Assembly (NCBI RefSeq): GCF_029227915.1
Contig: NC_079888.1
Coordinates: 6,693,001-6,757,000 of the forward strand
Direction: 5' to 3'
Origin: Hydractinia symbiolongicarpus
Lineage: Eukaryota > Cnidaria > Hydrozoa > Anthoathecata > Hydractiniidae
Length of the DNA stretch: 64,000 nt
Below, piece after piece: positions 22,643 through 34,673 of the stretch; position 1 is the stretch's first letter; each line of letters begins with the position of its first letter. The notes under the pieces are model-generated. The model was not told where the DNA came from. It saw nothing but the letters and a program-made list of their open reading frames with translations, and made no database searches. The position numbers and the translations under genes are program-made.

Positions 22643-23478
22643 CTGGCCCGTAAATTCCTTATTTCTTTTCTTTCGATTTTCCCTTCCTCTTTTCCTTGAT
22701 AAGTCAAACAACATTTTTTAACGTCTTCTTTCAGCATTACGTTTGTTCACGTTTCCTTTCGTTTTCATGGTTAGGTGTAAACGTCTTGCGTCTGCTTCGG
22801 ATTTTCAAAATTAACAATGCGCTTACGCATGGTACTCGGTTTGCGCTAGGGTCACAAATGCGAACCAGGCGAAAGTTGAATAATAAAATGAAATTCGAAT
22901 CGAATTTGAAAGTCATCTTCAATTCCAAACGGGGCTTCCTTATCTAATTTGGGTCTTTAAGAAGCGAAGTTGTGGAATCAAGTTGGTTAATGTCCCTAGC
23001 AGTAACAAAGACCTACCACCGCAGGTTTTCTAAGTGCCAGCGCTTGATTCCAGACCCGCTGATTTACTACTTGGTTAGAGAATCCAACGTATAATTACCG
23101 TTATCTGTTTTTTCCCACAAGACCTAGTGACAAAGGACAAAAAAATTCTTTCCGTTCCTACAATTCAGTTGAAAAGAACGAATAAATATAAAAACTATAC
23201 TTTATTTTTGTTTGTAAAACCAACAATATGTACAACAGTTTTCATTCAACTTTATAAACAAATATGTAACAACAAATGATGAGTCAGCAAAAATAAACAC
23301 TCCGTCGCTGAAATAACCTTCTAAAAATGAGAAGTAGTATGATAAAACCATTAAAATAATAGAACTGGGTTGTGAATTTTGCTACCATATACAAAAGATG
23401 AATTACCAAAATAAAAGTGTTGTTGGTGAAATTAATCGCGAGGCCTTCAAACGCAAGAATTTACTCTTACAAGCAACT
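22643..23478. other. Gene-free stretch
   Basis: AT-rich sequence. A plus-strand open frame at 22696-22947 and its minus shadow have no recognisable content. Nothing else was seen. Confidence 0.35.
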
Positions 23479-23603
23479 TTATTTCCACGTCCTCACATAG
23501 AAAAAATATTTCTGTCTGAAAAAGCTTTGTAATTTCCAAAATATATCTTTATCAAACTCAATAAATAATGGTCGGCACCTTCGTTCCACTTCATGTGAGC
23601 AAC
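23479..23603 (-). CDS. Possible terminal exon of unknown gene
   Basis: After a TTTTCTGTAGTAG acceptor, two bases plus about 40 codons run to TAA with a coding-like composition (CSHEVERRCRPLFIEFDK, ending FFYVRTWK). An AATAAA overlaps the stop region. It accepts a phase-1 upstream exon. It could be an alternative 3' end of the large Ser/Thr-rich gene, but no upstream exon with the matching phase was found. Confidence 0.3.
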
Positions 23604-24410
23604 CTACTACAGAAAATAGATAAAATAAATTAGTTTTCTGTACGGGTTCCGCCGCTGGTTGCCAAGAATGCAGCTACATATTTTCTCCACATCCTTATTA
23701 GTTTTTTTTTTCTCTTCCATTAGCGTACAGCCCAAAAATTTAATAAGATAAACTAATAAATAATTTCTTTGGGCGTAAAAATGATAGATAGGGACTTCAA
23801 GACCGTAACCGCCTCCCCGTTGCAACCTTTTCCCAACAACATGGACTTCAATTGACGTGTTAAACATCATTTATAAATGTTTTGTGAAACCTCCCAGCAA
23901 TCTTTTAATTATTTCGTTAGAAATTTCATTTACGTTAGTTATTTTTTATCTTTTTTATGTTATTTTTGTTAAAAAAGTTACATTTTTATAATTATTCTAT
24001 CTCTTTCTTATTTTATGATATGACTGCGCTGCACAACTAATTACCCAAAATGCAACTTTCATTTCTAAAAACAGCTGTATTTTAGAATTTTCGACCGTCA
24101 TTAAAAAACTTTAAAAAAGGCGGAAGCCTCCAATTAGCGGACACCTGCTGTTGCAACAATGGTGTTCGCTAAATGGAGAAACAAACAGACAATTGCGTTC
24201 ATGTTTTTCTTTTTATAAGCATAATGCTAATATTCAGGCTTAGATTGGGGAATGTTTTGAGCATATACTAAATTATTACTTAGCCTTGAAGAACTATTCT
24301 GTGTTTTTTTGTTGAAGGAGTTTGAACAAATAACAATTCATTTTTTCACGAATTTTTAAACAAAACAACAAACCACGCTTTTACAATATGTTACACCACG
24401 TGCGGCAATA

Positions 24411-24442
24411 TGTTAGTAATGCATGCATCACTAACATATCGC
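24411..24442. repeat. Perfect palindrome-like inverted repeat
   Basis: ATATGTTAGT and ACTAACATAT flank a GCATGC core. It is followed by a less AT-rich segment to about 24560 containing GGATCGATTCC, a B-box-like word, so this may be the edge of a worn SINE. Confidence 0.5.
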
Positions 24443-25029
24443 ATTAGGCTCCCAGTACTAAGGACAGCGGATCGATTCCAGGTCAATGCTAGCCACTGCC
24501 GTCATGATCGGAGGTCCGATCAGGGTAAGACATTCTCTGTTCAGAATGGACAAACAGATGTGTTGTGATGAATAATCACCTAGCAAAACATTTTTATAAA
24601 CTTAAAAAATACCTGTTAAATTTTATATTACACTTTTTTTTTACAAGTTTACAAGTTATAAACAAAGGGGAGGAAGTGCCTGAAGGGCTGAAGCCAATTG
24701 TACCTAAAATACTTATCTTTATTCAAATTAGCGCTCTGGGAGCTACATAGGTGTCTAACTAAGAGGGGTGTTTAATGGAAGCTTATTTTCCAAAGAAAGT
24801 TTACGATAAAGAATTAATACGAATAAAAGAAATATATAAAATCCCAAGCCTTTGCAAAATTCGCGTATAAATTCCCGAAAAAAAAATTAATTTCGTTAGG
24901 TAATCACTTGAAAATGCTGTTCCATACAAGTGGGTAAAAACGATATCCTCAGGAGGTACAAAAAGTGGCTAAACATTAATGTGTCGTTTTAAAGTCACAA
25001 ATCTTCATTATACTGAAGTTGATTGAACA

Positions 25030-25102
25030 TTATACAGATTTAAATTGCTTATAGACAGGATATGAAAGTAGATCACTTGTTTTTATTATTTTTTGAAAAA
25101 AT
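25030..25102 (-). CDS. Likely terminal exon of the Ser/Thr-rich gene
   Basis: A very good acceptor (CGCATTTTCAG) about 85 bases after the micro-exon takes its phase and encodes FFQKIIKTSDLLSYPVYKQF, ending KSV and TAA. A minus-strand AATAAA occurs about 300 bases downstream (near 24722). Confidence 0.5.
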
Positions 25103-28100
25103 CTGAAAATGCGAAACAGCTTATCACAGCCAAGATGATCTCTTTTCATTTTTCAGAAATAAAATATAAAAAAGTATCAGGCTTACCTTGAACAAATACG
25201 CACATATTTATACCTAATTTTCGTTGCAAGAAATTATGCGCTAAATTAAGATAGTGTTGAGAACCTTTGTAACGTTTGGATTAAGCAGTAAGAATTACCT
25301 TATATCTATCTTTTTCACCACCACTGTTGGATTGAGTTTTGATGGAGATAACGAATATGGATCGATAACATCACTGTCGCAAGAATCAGTGGAAATATCA
25401 CTTTCATCGTGTCCTCTTTCAAGCGGAATAATACTTTCATCCAGTAGTTTGGATGGTTGTTGTGTCTTTGATATAATTGAAAATGATTCATTTGCAGAAG
25501 TAGAGGTATTTTGGTGTTCTGAAGTTTCTTTCTCATCGTTCTGGTTATTATGTTTTGAAATACTCGACACAGTCTTGTCTGATTCTTTAGTGATGTTTTT
25601 ACCAATACTTTCAGTATTTACTTGTTTCGGGTAATCAGGTTCATTAGAACCGTCCCTTAATAAGTCTTCATCAGTCCAATTAACAAGCGACACATCTGTG
25701 TTATGGTCAGCTATCTCAAGCAAAGCTCGGTCGTCTTCATAACTATCCTTTGCTTCTTCGTTGTTCCGTGTTTTTTGGCGTTTACCCGTTTGTTGACGCG
25801 TGGTTGAATCGTATTTTCTTTTTAATGGAATTTCTTGCACAGAGGTTCCTACTATCTCTGTAGAAACATCTGATTTGTTTGTAGACCTTTTTTGTAGATC
25901 TTTTTTTACAACTTTTTTCAAGCGTGAACCTCTTGGTTGTGTTTTGAATCCTTTTCTCTTTTTCCGCTCTAAAACGTTTTTGAAGTAGTCAGCCACATCG
26001 ATATTAGGAGCTGCATGTTTCATGTTAAAATAATCACCAGCTAAGTCGTCTATACATAACTCCAATCCAAGCAGTGCTGGAAACTTGTGATCGTACATAT
26101 TTGGAAGAAAAGTCCATTTTTTATGCTTTTTATCAGGCATTCGAAACAGTTTCTCTGTCATTCCAAGTTGAAATTTTTTACCAGATAAGACAACACTACC
26201 AGCTTTTCTTACAGGTTTGGTAGTTTTATTAACTTTTTCAGTCTGTTTTGGTTGAAGGTTCTGAATTGGGGTATTTACTGTCATTCTTGGTGATGGACCG
26301 AATGGCACGTTGGATAAAGAGCTAGCTTTGCTTAGAGAATTAGTTTCGTTTGGCACAAAACACAGTACATTTTGACCATTAAAATTTATAATTTGTGCTT
26401 TTTGTGCCAACTGAGCTACTGGCGATTGTGACTTGTGAGCCAAGTTAGTATTTGAAAATAAAGGATTGGATGACGGTGAAACAACTGTCGAGTACGATTT
26501 TTGAAGCAAATGAGGAATTGTAATCGGTGGTGATTTTTGTGACAACAGATGAGTGTTTGGAGACTTCTGTGCCAACTGAGTCACTGTTAAGGGGGACCGC
26601 TGTGTGAGGTACGTAGTAGATGACGAAGATTTCTGCAGCAGCTGTGCACCAGTCGTTTGTGCTCTCGGTGGTAACTGAATAACTGTTGAAAATTTCTGTG
26701 CCAAAAATGCATTAGATGATGGAGATATAAGTGGTGACTGCACAGCTGATTGCGATCCTGTTTTAATTGTTGAGGAACACTTTTGTGTGAGGTGCACGGT
26801 AGACGACAAAGAGTTTTGTAACAACTGCGCAACGGTCATTTGCGTCCTTGGTGGGAGCTGAATAATTGTTGTTGGAGGAGTTTTCTGTGTCCAGTTGACA
26901 GAGGTTGAGGAAGATATTGGTACACTTTCCGATTTATGTATCAATTGAACTAAACTTGACGTTGGTAACGTGCCTGAAGATTTTGTTGTATCGAGAGTTT
27001 TGTTTTTGTAAGGAACTACCAAAAAGTCATTTATTGGTACTAATTTTTTACCTTCAATTAAAAAAGGGCTGCTATCCACATACAAAATTTTATTCGCCGG
27101 GACCACTAATGATGACAGATTATTTATCTTTACCGATTTGGTTAAGGGTGATGATTGTACAACTTTTGGCCTAATGGTTTTGACAACGTTACCCAAAGAG
27201 ACAACTGACTGTGCCGGCTTTGTAGGATTACCTAAAATGACTGGTTTTGGAACACAAGTGTTACCAACCATTACATTGTTTTGAGATGCCGTGTTCAATA
27301 CATACTGGTATGAATTTACAAGAATGTTTGCAACTTTATTCTGAAGGGACTGGTCCTTCACATTGTTGTTTATGTAAATATTTCGTGCAGGGATTACTCC
27401 AGTTTTCGGAGAATGTAACCTGGGTGGGTTTATGGGAGAAGATATTTTTGAAGACAAAATAGGATGAGTGTTGTTGATAGATACTTTATTAAAGCTTTGC
27501 TGTGTTGTTTGAATATTTTGATTGACTGGACCAGAGAGGAAAATTTGACCACTTGATGTTAATATTAGATGACCATTTGTAACAGCTGTCGCAGTTGGTG
27601 TGGTTTGTTTTTGTATGGTGGAGTTAGCTGTCACTGGTGACACGATTTGTTTCCCTTGGAGACCTGAAATAAAATATAAAATAACTGTGCTTTGTAAAGT
27701 TATTAACTTTACTGCAGCTTAAATCTAATTTAACAGTCCAGCGAAAAAACAGAAGTTTTTTTAAAAAAAAGAATGAACTGTTTTTTACAATTTTAAATCG
27801 TTGAAATATTTAAAACAATGCTGGACAATTTGTGTGGGGCGAACAAATGATAAATAATGGTGTAAATGAAATATGTTGAATATAAACAATTTGCAGATAT
27901 GACCTCACAATGGCTACACAAGTAAGTGTTCGGGTCCTTTTTCTCTACAACTACCTAAACAATGTTTTGGAGCAAAGTGCAATCAATTCAGTTTAAAAGA
28001 AAATGTAATAAAATTAGAGTTAAAAAATAGGTAGCTGACAGGTTGAAATGAAAAATAAAGTTGCTTTAAAAAATAACTTGTATTTCATGAGTTAAACAAT

Positions 28101-31100
28101 GAATCAACTGTCTATGGTTATACAAGTTGTAGCAATGCACAATTTATAGCAGAAAATACATTGTAAACATAAAACAACAGCATAAAAAATTATAGTAACT
28201 TTAAAAAAATGATTTAGGGGGCAAAATTCTAGCTCACTGGCAATTTTTCCCCATTGAAAGACTATACACTAACAGTGATAAGCAAGCCTAATTTATCTCA
28301 GCAAACACCAACAAAATATCAAGAAAGGGAAAACTGATCAAGCCGTGTTGACAATTAGGGTGCTGATGTTCAATTGCAAAATACATTTCCTTAGAATGCA
28401 TTAGTTAGACAAAAAATCTGTATACCTGCTTGTGTAGCAACCTTGATTAGATTATTAGTTTTCAAAGCAACAGTGCTTGCCTGAACTGTACTTGCTACAA
28501 TAGAACTGCTATCTGTTGTGTTGGAGAAAGACTTACAAACAGCATAAAGCGGTTGTGTACATGTGATACTGCTAGAAGACTTGGATGACAGCTTGTGAAT
28601 ACTCTTACTACTCTCTGCACTTTGAATAATATACTGGTTTCGTGCAACGCTGGAAGTAACAGTAGAAAGCACAGTTTGTTTTAAGGCAGGTGCAATTTTT
28701 TTCATCTCTTTGGCGTTAAGTGCGATGATAAATGGTGGTTTATTTAAATAACCTGTCGGAGGTACCATTGTAGTGGGTGAGATAAGCTTTACTTCTGGCA
28801 GTCTATCTGTTTCTATCGGAGTCTGCTTCTCTGCATAAACAGAAGAAAATACACACATTAAATAAAGCAAAAATTTTGCCAAATATACTTGTCGAACTGC
28901 GAAAAAAAGTTGCTTAAAACAAGAATGAAAAAAATTCACCACAAAAATGGCGACAACCTATTAAATCGGCTTTGCGATTTCAAGTTCAGAAATAAAAATA
29001 TTTACACATCAAAGAATACTAACCATTGTCTTGCTTTTTGGTAACGAGTAAGCCATCTGCCCCACCACTGATCACATATGGCTTAATAACATCAGCACCG
29101 TTGGTTGTAACAATGTCATTTTCTTTTAAGATAACGTCATCTGAACTTTCGTTAAATTCTTTTGTTTTAAGTTTTCTTTCTCGTAAGGGGTACGTTTTCG
29201 ATGGTAAACATTCATCCTGCGCTTTCTCATTAACTTTAAATTTCATTTCTTTAGACCCACTGCTGTTCATTTCGTTTTTGGAACCTGTTGTTTTTAAGTC
29301 ATTTTTATTCTTACGTAGCTTCTCTATCGCTTCTTGTTGTTGTTGCTTTAGTAATTTTAAACGATTTATCTTTTCAAATGTTTTGGTTAAATCGCTGCCA
29401 CTGGGGTGCATTGTAGTTATGCTGTTACTTGAAACAGACGATAAAGAAGCACAGTTTTTGGCATGGATCCTATTCTTATCCTCAAAAGAATGGATACGTT
29501 TTCTTGAATGTTTAGCATCAGCACAAATTTTTACTGACTGAATCGTATTGTCACATCTCACAATTTGACTACTGTTACGAAATGGCGATGTTATCTTCAG
29601 GGTGTTTGATTCATTCAAATCAATTTTAGCCTTTTTTCGGGTATGACCTCTCTTGATTGGAAGATTTTCATCACTAACTTCGCTACTTTCATCACTCTCT
29701 TCACTATTATCATCACTGGGTTTGTACTCTGATTCCTCTGAACTTTCATGTTCTTCTTCATCTTCTGAACTTGACGAAACTGTGTACGTATCTGAGTCTT
29801 CATTGACTTCCTTGTTGTCCTCTTCTTTAATGCTTTTTTCTTCGCTATCCTGGATTTCAATGTTATCTATTTTATCCTCAGTTGGTGTTGGAGACAGAAG
29901 TTTTTCAGGACTTAATAAGTTTTCATGGTCATTTATGTTTTCTAAGTTACCATCAATGAAAAGTGAAGCTGCGATTTGCATTGCTTCATCTTCTGCAATA
30001 TTATCATCAGCAACATCCGTTTGATTATTCACTATTTCAGTATTATCTCCTTCAACAATGCTGCATTCTGTATTTGGTAATAATTTAGGAAAAACATTTG
30101 AGGCCGTATGAGCATTTTGAGACAAAACACAGACTTCTGAGACACTACTTTTAACTACTGTCTCTACATTTAATTTATGTGTGGTACTGGAAGGTGTTAA
30201 AATTGTTGGTTCTTTAAAAGTAAGACTAGAAACATCTGATGTAACATCGTTACCTAAAATCTGTACGTTTGATTTATATGTGGTACAGGAATGTGCAAGA
30301 ATTTCAGCATTTTTTGAACTGAAACCTGTTAGATCTATCATAGTAATAGCAGCTGTTGTATTCGTTACGGGCACAGCAGTTGCATTATTCAGTGAAACTT
30401 TATCTTCCACAAAAGCTTTCACATTTGGTTTAAATGTGGTACAGGAAGGCGTAAGAATTGTAAGATTTTCTGAACTAGAGTCGACTGCAGTTGTATTTGT
30501 TACTGACATAATTGTTTTACTATTCAGTGAAACGCTGTCCTTAGTTAAACTTCCTACATTTGATTTATATGTGGTACAGGAAGGTGTAGGAATTGTTGGT
30601 CTTAATATAGAACTGGTATCATCTATTTTAGAGATAACTGCAGTGGTATTGGTTACTGTCATAGCAACTTCATTATTTAGCAAAACACTGTCTGATTTAT
30701 ATGTGCTACAAGAAGGTGTAAGAATTGCAGCATTTTTGAAATTCGAACTGGATAGATCTATTGCAGTGGCATCAACAATTGTATTTGTCTCAGACAAATC
30801 AGTTTCAATATTCATTGGACCACCGTCTTTAGCTAAATTCCCTACGTTTGATTTACGTGTGGTACATGAATGCCTAAGAATTGTTGGTAGTCTAAAGGTA
30901 GAACTGGTTACATCTACTGTATTTGCATTTGCAGTGGAAATTGATACTGGTATGGTAGCTTCATTATTCAGTAATTGAATTTTACCATTAGAAATTGGAA
31001 CAGTGGTTACAAAATTGTGATTGTGTTTGGTTATGCTACTTGCTTTTTGTGGTGGTAATAGTGGCTTGGTTGTAACATCTTGTACCAGTTTCCTAAGTAT

Positions 31101-31646
31101 GTCATCGGTTATATTAATAAAAGGATTGGATAAAGAATTTAATTTTTTTTTATTTAATTTAACATTCCGATTCTGCTGACAATTTTTTGCAGTGTATGAA
31201 AACGAAGAAGAGTAAGACCCATGCGATTGACTTGTAGTCTTTGGTAAAATTCTTACAAATTTTTCCGGAGTAGAATTCGGAACAGTTGTAGTAACAATGT
31301 GAGTGTTGACAGTGGTTATGTTATTGCCTTTTTGTAACTGTCCTGACGAAAACAATATTGAATGTTGTGAAACGGTTGGAATCACCTTACTGCCATGTAC
31401 TGGGAGTACTGCAACCCGAGTAGATGACTGTAGTTTTAAGTTATTGGCATCATCGGCAAAATTTTGTTGTGTTGTTCTACTTTTACACAAAATTGGATGA
31501 TATTTCACCACATTTTTCGAAACTGCAGGAAAACAAGTTGGACTAAGCACACTGACCACAGGAACAGTAGTGGGATGCAGGTTCGGTTTGGTTTTGGCTA
31601 ATGAAAACACATTGACAATCTTAGGTATTGTATCGTTGTCGTCCAT
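25030..31646 (-). CDS. Very large Ser/Thr-rich protein of unknown function (multi-exon)
   Basis: Exons read on the minus strand: 31646-29024, 28830-28426, 27663-25299, micro-exon 25213-25187 and terminal 25102-25030. All junctions are GT-AG and phase-compatible, giving more than 1,800 residues. Most of the protein is low-complexity Ser/Thr/Asn/Val. Exon A holds about seven degenerate copies of an ILTPSCTTYKSNV-type repeat, an acidic Glu/Asp/Ser tract and a KLLKQQQQEAIEKLRKNKN coiled-coil-like stretch. Exon C holds TVIQLPPRAQ/LLQKS repeats and a more ordered block (FQLGMTEKLFRMPDKKHKKW, then FPALLGLELCIDDLAGDYF), then basic Lys/Arg clusters. Nuclear location is inferred from the basic and acidic tracts. 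I recognise no enzyme or DNA-binding fold. Confidence 0.75.
25187..25213 (-). CDS. 27-base micro-exon
   Basis: GAAAATTAG acceptor and GTAAGC donor bound 27 bases that continue exon C in frame (YKYVRICS). The length is a multiple of three, so it can be skipped or included without changing frame. It is supported only by splice sites and phase. Confidence 0.55.
25299..27663 (-). CDS. Exon C of the Ser/Thr-rich gene
   Basis: Acceptor TATATTTCAG and donor GTAATT; 2,365 bases, phase 1 in and phase 2 out. It begins GLQGKQIVSPVTANS, has a Gln/Ser/Thr repeat region (residues about 250-430), and then a conserved-looking block near residues 495-560 before basic and acidic tails. If the GTAATT donor is not used, the frame stops at once at a TAA (25295). 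Confidence 0.85.
27664..28425 (-). other. Intron of the Ser/Thr-rich gene
   Basis: AT-rich sequence with canonical GT...AG ends. No internal feature was seen. Confidence 0.7.
28426..28830 (-). CDS. Exon B of the Ser/Thr-rich gene
   Basis: Acceptor TTTATGCAG and donor GTATAC; 405 bases, phase 1 to phase 1. It encodes a Ser/Thr/Val-rich segment with GYLNKPPFIIALNAKEMKKI, the most ordered-looking part. The open frame continuing upstream to 28942 is intron readthrough. Confidence 0.85.
29024..31646 (-). CDS. Exon A of the Ser/Thr-rich gene (acidic tract, repeats)
   Basis: The acceptor TTTATTTCAG ends two bases before ATG (GT ATG GAC...), so either this ATG is the start or translation begins upstream. 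It encodes 874 codons plus one base; the donor is GTTAGT. Residues about 245-510 contain the SCTTYKSNV repeats at roughly 40-60 residue spacing. Residues about 600-680 are an acidic tract (EDEEEHESSEESEYKPSDD), then basic KRGHTRKKAK and RKRIHSF patches. Confidence 0.85.
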
Positions 31647-31648
31647 AC

Positions 31649-33055
31649 CTGAAATAAATATAGTATTAAAACATACCAGTATGTAATATATTACATTGTA
31701 CCTTAAAAGGAATAATGCTAAATTCCTAATCCTTGCGGTATTAATATTTGTCTTATTTTTGCAAGTTTACCCAATAATCCCAAAAACATGTCATGTAGAA
31801 ATATGTCTTGCAAAAAAAATTCAGTTTTGTTTTGATTTTTAAAATTGGGAATTTACCTATAGGATAGATGTATATATTTAATCAGGAGGGTGTTTACTTG
31901 ATGAGTTTTTAAAACGAACTAACTTGGGTGCAGACAAAAATTTTCAAAGCAAGGTCAGAAAGAATCGCTTGTTAGGTAGTTTATCACAATCTCCATGAGC
32001 AAGTCATGTGACTTTACTTCAAATGGATGACTCTAATCGGCCTAAATTTCATCATTCCTTGCATACGTAGAACTATAAAACTCGCTATTTCATACCAATA
32101 TATTTATGTTTAGCTTTTATAGCAGCATCAAATGACAAAATGTAACTTTTTTTCCTCATGCATGACATGGTGTGGTAAACATTTCCCCATTGCACACAAT
32201 AATTGGATTAAACATTGTGTAGATTTAGATAAACTTTTTTGTCACAAGTGACTTGCTTAAAAAAATTGTAAAATTCACAGCATAACGATAACATCTTAGG
32301 AAAGAGAACATAGGATAATTTGTGACCAGTGAAAAATGACACAAAAATGGGTAGATCTATATGTGGCACTCACAATTCATAGAATGACAAGACTGGCAAC
32401 AGGTAGTAAGAAAAAAATGGATTACTGCATATCACTGCAAATGAAGTGGAGATACTTTGCACATGACTAACATACATATACCATTGGCAGAATTCAATTC
32501 GAAGTTCCAAGAGCTGGGAGCCGCAGACAAACACATTGATGGTATATTTAATAATAAAAAAAACTACCAAAAATAACATTTTTTAAGACATACCTTCCCT
32601 TAAGTCATTATTTAAACTGGTGTATATCACAAAATTGACTTGACGTTTTATTGCTTTTTGTTATCCATAATTAGTAACATATAATGCCACCTAAAAACAG
32701 CAGCAAAAACATTTTAGGAAGCAACAAATTTAAACAAAGAAATCGAAGTTTATTGCAACAAATACCAATGCTATCTTAATTTTTTTAAATTTGTTTTTGG
32801 CAAAAAGGAAAGCTGACAATAAAATAAAGAGGGGAAGTTAGCCCAAAAGTATTTTGTAATGTATTGATTCCGATTTTTCATAAAATCATAAAAAAATTAA
32901 AATTAGTTTCTGAATGTTGTAAACTGGCTGTTGGTATATGGAACACATTTTGTACTGATTGTTTTGGAGCAAACAACAATGATGTAAATCTATTTAAAAA
33001 CAAACATTTAAAGCTTCTGTATAGGTAAAAAGTAATGTTATAATAAACTGCTGTT
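31649..33055. other. Upstream region/5' introns of the Ser/Thr-rich gene
   Basis: AT-rich sequence. Apart from the micro-exon candidate at 32596-32618, no exon or promoter motif was recognised. Confidence 0.35.
32596..32618 (-). other. Possible 23-base upstream micro-exon
   Basis: ATACACCAG acceptor, 23 bases, GTATGT donor. It ends in phase 1 and would join in frame to exon A just before its ATG. It may be untranslated. Only the splice sites support it. Confidence 0.3.
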
Positions 33056-33061
33056 CAGGAA

Positions 33062-33235
33062 ATAGGGCCAGCAAACCCATGTATCTTTCCACAGGCCGGC
33101 AAACCCATGTATTTTTCCACAGACCCGCAAACAAAGTATTATTTCCACAGGTCTGCAAACCCATGTATTTTTTCCACAGGCCCGCAAACCCATGTGTTTT
33201 TTCCACAGGCCCGCAAACCCATGTATTTTTTTACA
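33062..33235. repeat. About 33-bp minisatellite, five units
   Basis: Units read roughly CAGGCCCGCAAACCCATGTA followed by TTTTTTCCACA, with variants. Each unit contains a pyrimidine tract followed by CCACAG, an acceptor-like word. Open frames across it on the minus strand are repeat artefacts. Confidence 0.85.
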
Positions 33236-33276
33236 GGTAGGTATTTTTAACATATTTGTTAAGAAAAATGCAACTA

Positions 33277-33709
33277 ACAATCATCATCATTCTCGGCTTA
33301 ACGTCCGTTTTCCATGTTAGCATGGGTGGACGGGGTATATTAATGACCCTCTTCCAATCTGATCTAGACTGTGTTAGATCTAAACTCAACTTCCTCTCAA
33401 GGTATCAAGTCTGTCCTTAACCTCCTGCTAAGTCTTTCACGGTCTGACTCTGGGCTTTGGCCCAGAAACTATCAAGTCTTACCCAATTATCCACCTCCAT
33501 TCTTTCAAGTGCCCCAGCCAATTCAATCTTCTTATCTGGATAACATCTTTAATTCTACGGATACTTAGCCTGCTTCTTACCTCGTCTTAACTCTTTCTGT
33601 CTCTCAGACAGACGTTACACATTCACATAACCATTCTCATATCATTCCTTTCTAAACGGTCAAGAGCTTCCTGCTTCACTGACCATGTCTCACTACCGTA
33701 CAACATAAT
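33277..33709 (-). mobile_element. 5'-truncated 3' end of the APE-type LINE
   Basis: The reverse complement matches the 3' end of the LINE at 36925-39981, from about its GTACGGTAGTGAGAC region through GGAAAACGGACGTTAAGCC and an ATGATG tail. Only the last about 430 bases are present, a typical dead-on-arrival LINE copy, inverted relative to the fuller copy 3 kb away. Confidence 0.85.
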
Positions 33710-33986
33710 GATAACATAACGATCATAAAAAATCCACTTAGGCAGAAGAACAATGCGATAATCAATCATTTTGTGAGAGGCTCAAAATTGTGCTGATGTC
33801 CGTAAAGGCCTAGCAATTATGCAATATTATGGCATCATAGATTAGATGATCAGAAAAAATTGCTAGTATTAATATTGATGTAAACATGTTCAAATCATCA
33901 AACTGGATAGGTGAAAATATGTTCACATCACAACATACCTTGATAAACCCTTAAAACAGCACCTTATTTTTTTTAATATATACAGT

Positions 33987-34522
33987 TAACTCTAATTTTC
34001 TAATTCAACACTTCCCTTATTCAATAAGCCTTCGTTTCCAATCAAATTAAAAGTCACCGTCAAATTTTCTTCAAAAACTCTCATAATACAAATTTGAAGT
34101 TCCGAGAAAGAATTTTGCTCCCTTATTCGATTTCTAGAGTTTGAAAAGGCCCTTACACTGTTTAGAATTTCGAACGAATTTCAGGCTTTGAATTTTCATA
34201 CGTTTGATTTCTAAAAGTTTTCAAAATAAAAGGGTGAGGCGACACAAACAGTTGACAAAAAATGGCGACTGCATCAGTGAAATCAACGAAACGAAAACGT
34301 AAAGATGTCAATTTGGAGACCAAATACAAGGCCCTGTTAGAGTTAGAAAAAGGAAAAACATACAAGGAAGTTGGTTTGATGTTTGATATTCCACAAAAAA
34401 CAATTTCTAAATGGAAAGCAAATAAACTCAAAATAGCCTTGAATGATGACGACGACCCATTTGTTAATTTGGAAGTTGAGGAGAATGTAGTGGAAGAATT
34501 GGAAACTGATCTCAAAAGTTGA
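33987..34522 (+). mobile_element. Remnant of a pogo/Tigger-type element
   Basis: CAGTTAACTCTAATTTTCTA after TATATA resembles the terminal repeats of pogo-like elements. About 275 bases downstream lies a CENP-B-type helix-turn-helix frame. No right terminal repeat or DDE catalytic domain follows; a Helitron begins 150 bases after the stop. Confidence 0.45.
34262..34522 (+). CDS. Short protein with CENP-B/pogo N-terminal helix-turn-helix
   Basis: 86 codons from ATGGCGACTGCA to TGA. Residues about 9-57 (KRKRKDVNLETKYKALLELE, then KEVGLMFDIPQKTISKWK) are a CENPB-N/Psq-like helix-turn-helix, normally the first DNA-binding unit of pogo/Tigger transposases. The C-terminus is acidic (DDDDPFVNLEVEENVVEELE) and stops before any second HTH or DDE domain. 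It is either a truncated transposase or a small DNA-binding protein retaining only this unit; truncation is the simpler reading. Confidence 0.65.
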   Translation: MATASVKSTKRKRKDVNLETKYKALLELEKGKTYKEVGLMFDIPQKTISKWKANKLKIALNDDDDPFVNLEVEENVVEELETDLKS

Positions 34523-34673
34523 AGAACAACTTCAGTGTGGATTTGTGATTATCAGCTGAAGAACTGTAATCGTCTAACAGGTGGTTGAAAAATTGACGAA
34601 AAATCTTATTTCCACTTCTAAATCATAATTTAGGCTTAATGCTTTTATGATATTTTTGGGAATTAATATAATA

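Noticed and set aside
29026-30978. Plus-strand open frames of 120-265 codons opposite exon A
   Set aside because: They are shadows of the long minus-strand exon; the minus strand has consistent splice phases and the plus frames do not.
33206-33994. Repeat-encoded minus-strand frames near 33.0-33.3 kb (GFAGLWKK repeats)
   Set aside because: Artefact of the 33-bp minisatellite; no splice or start context.
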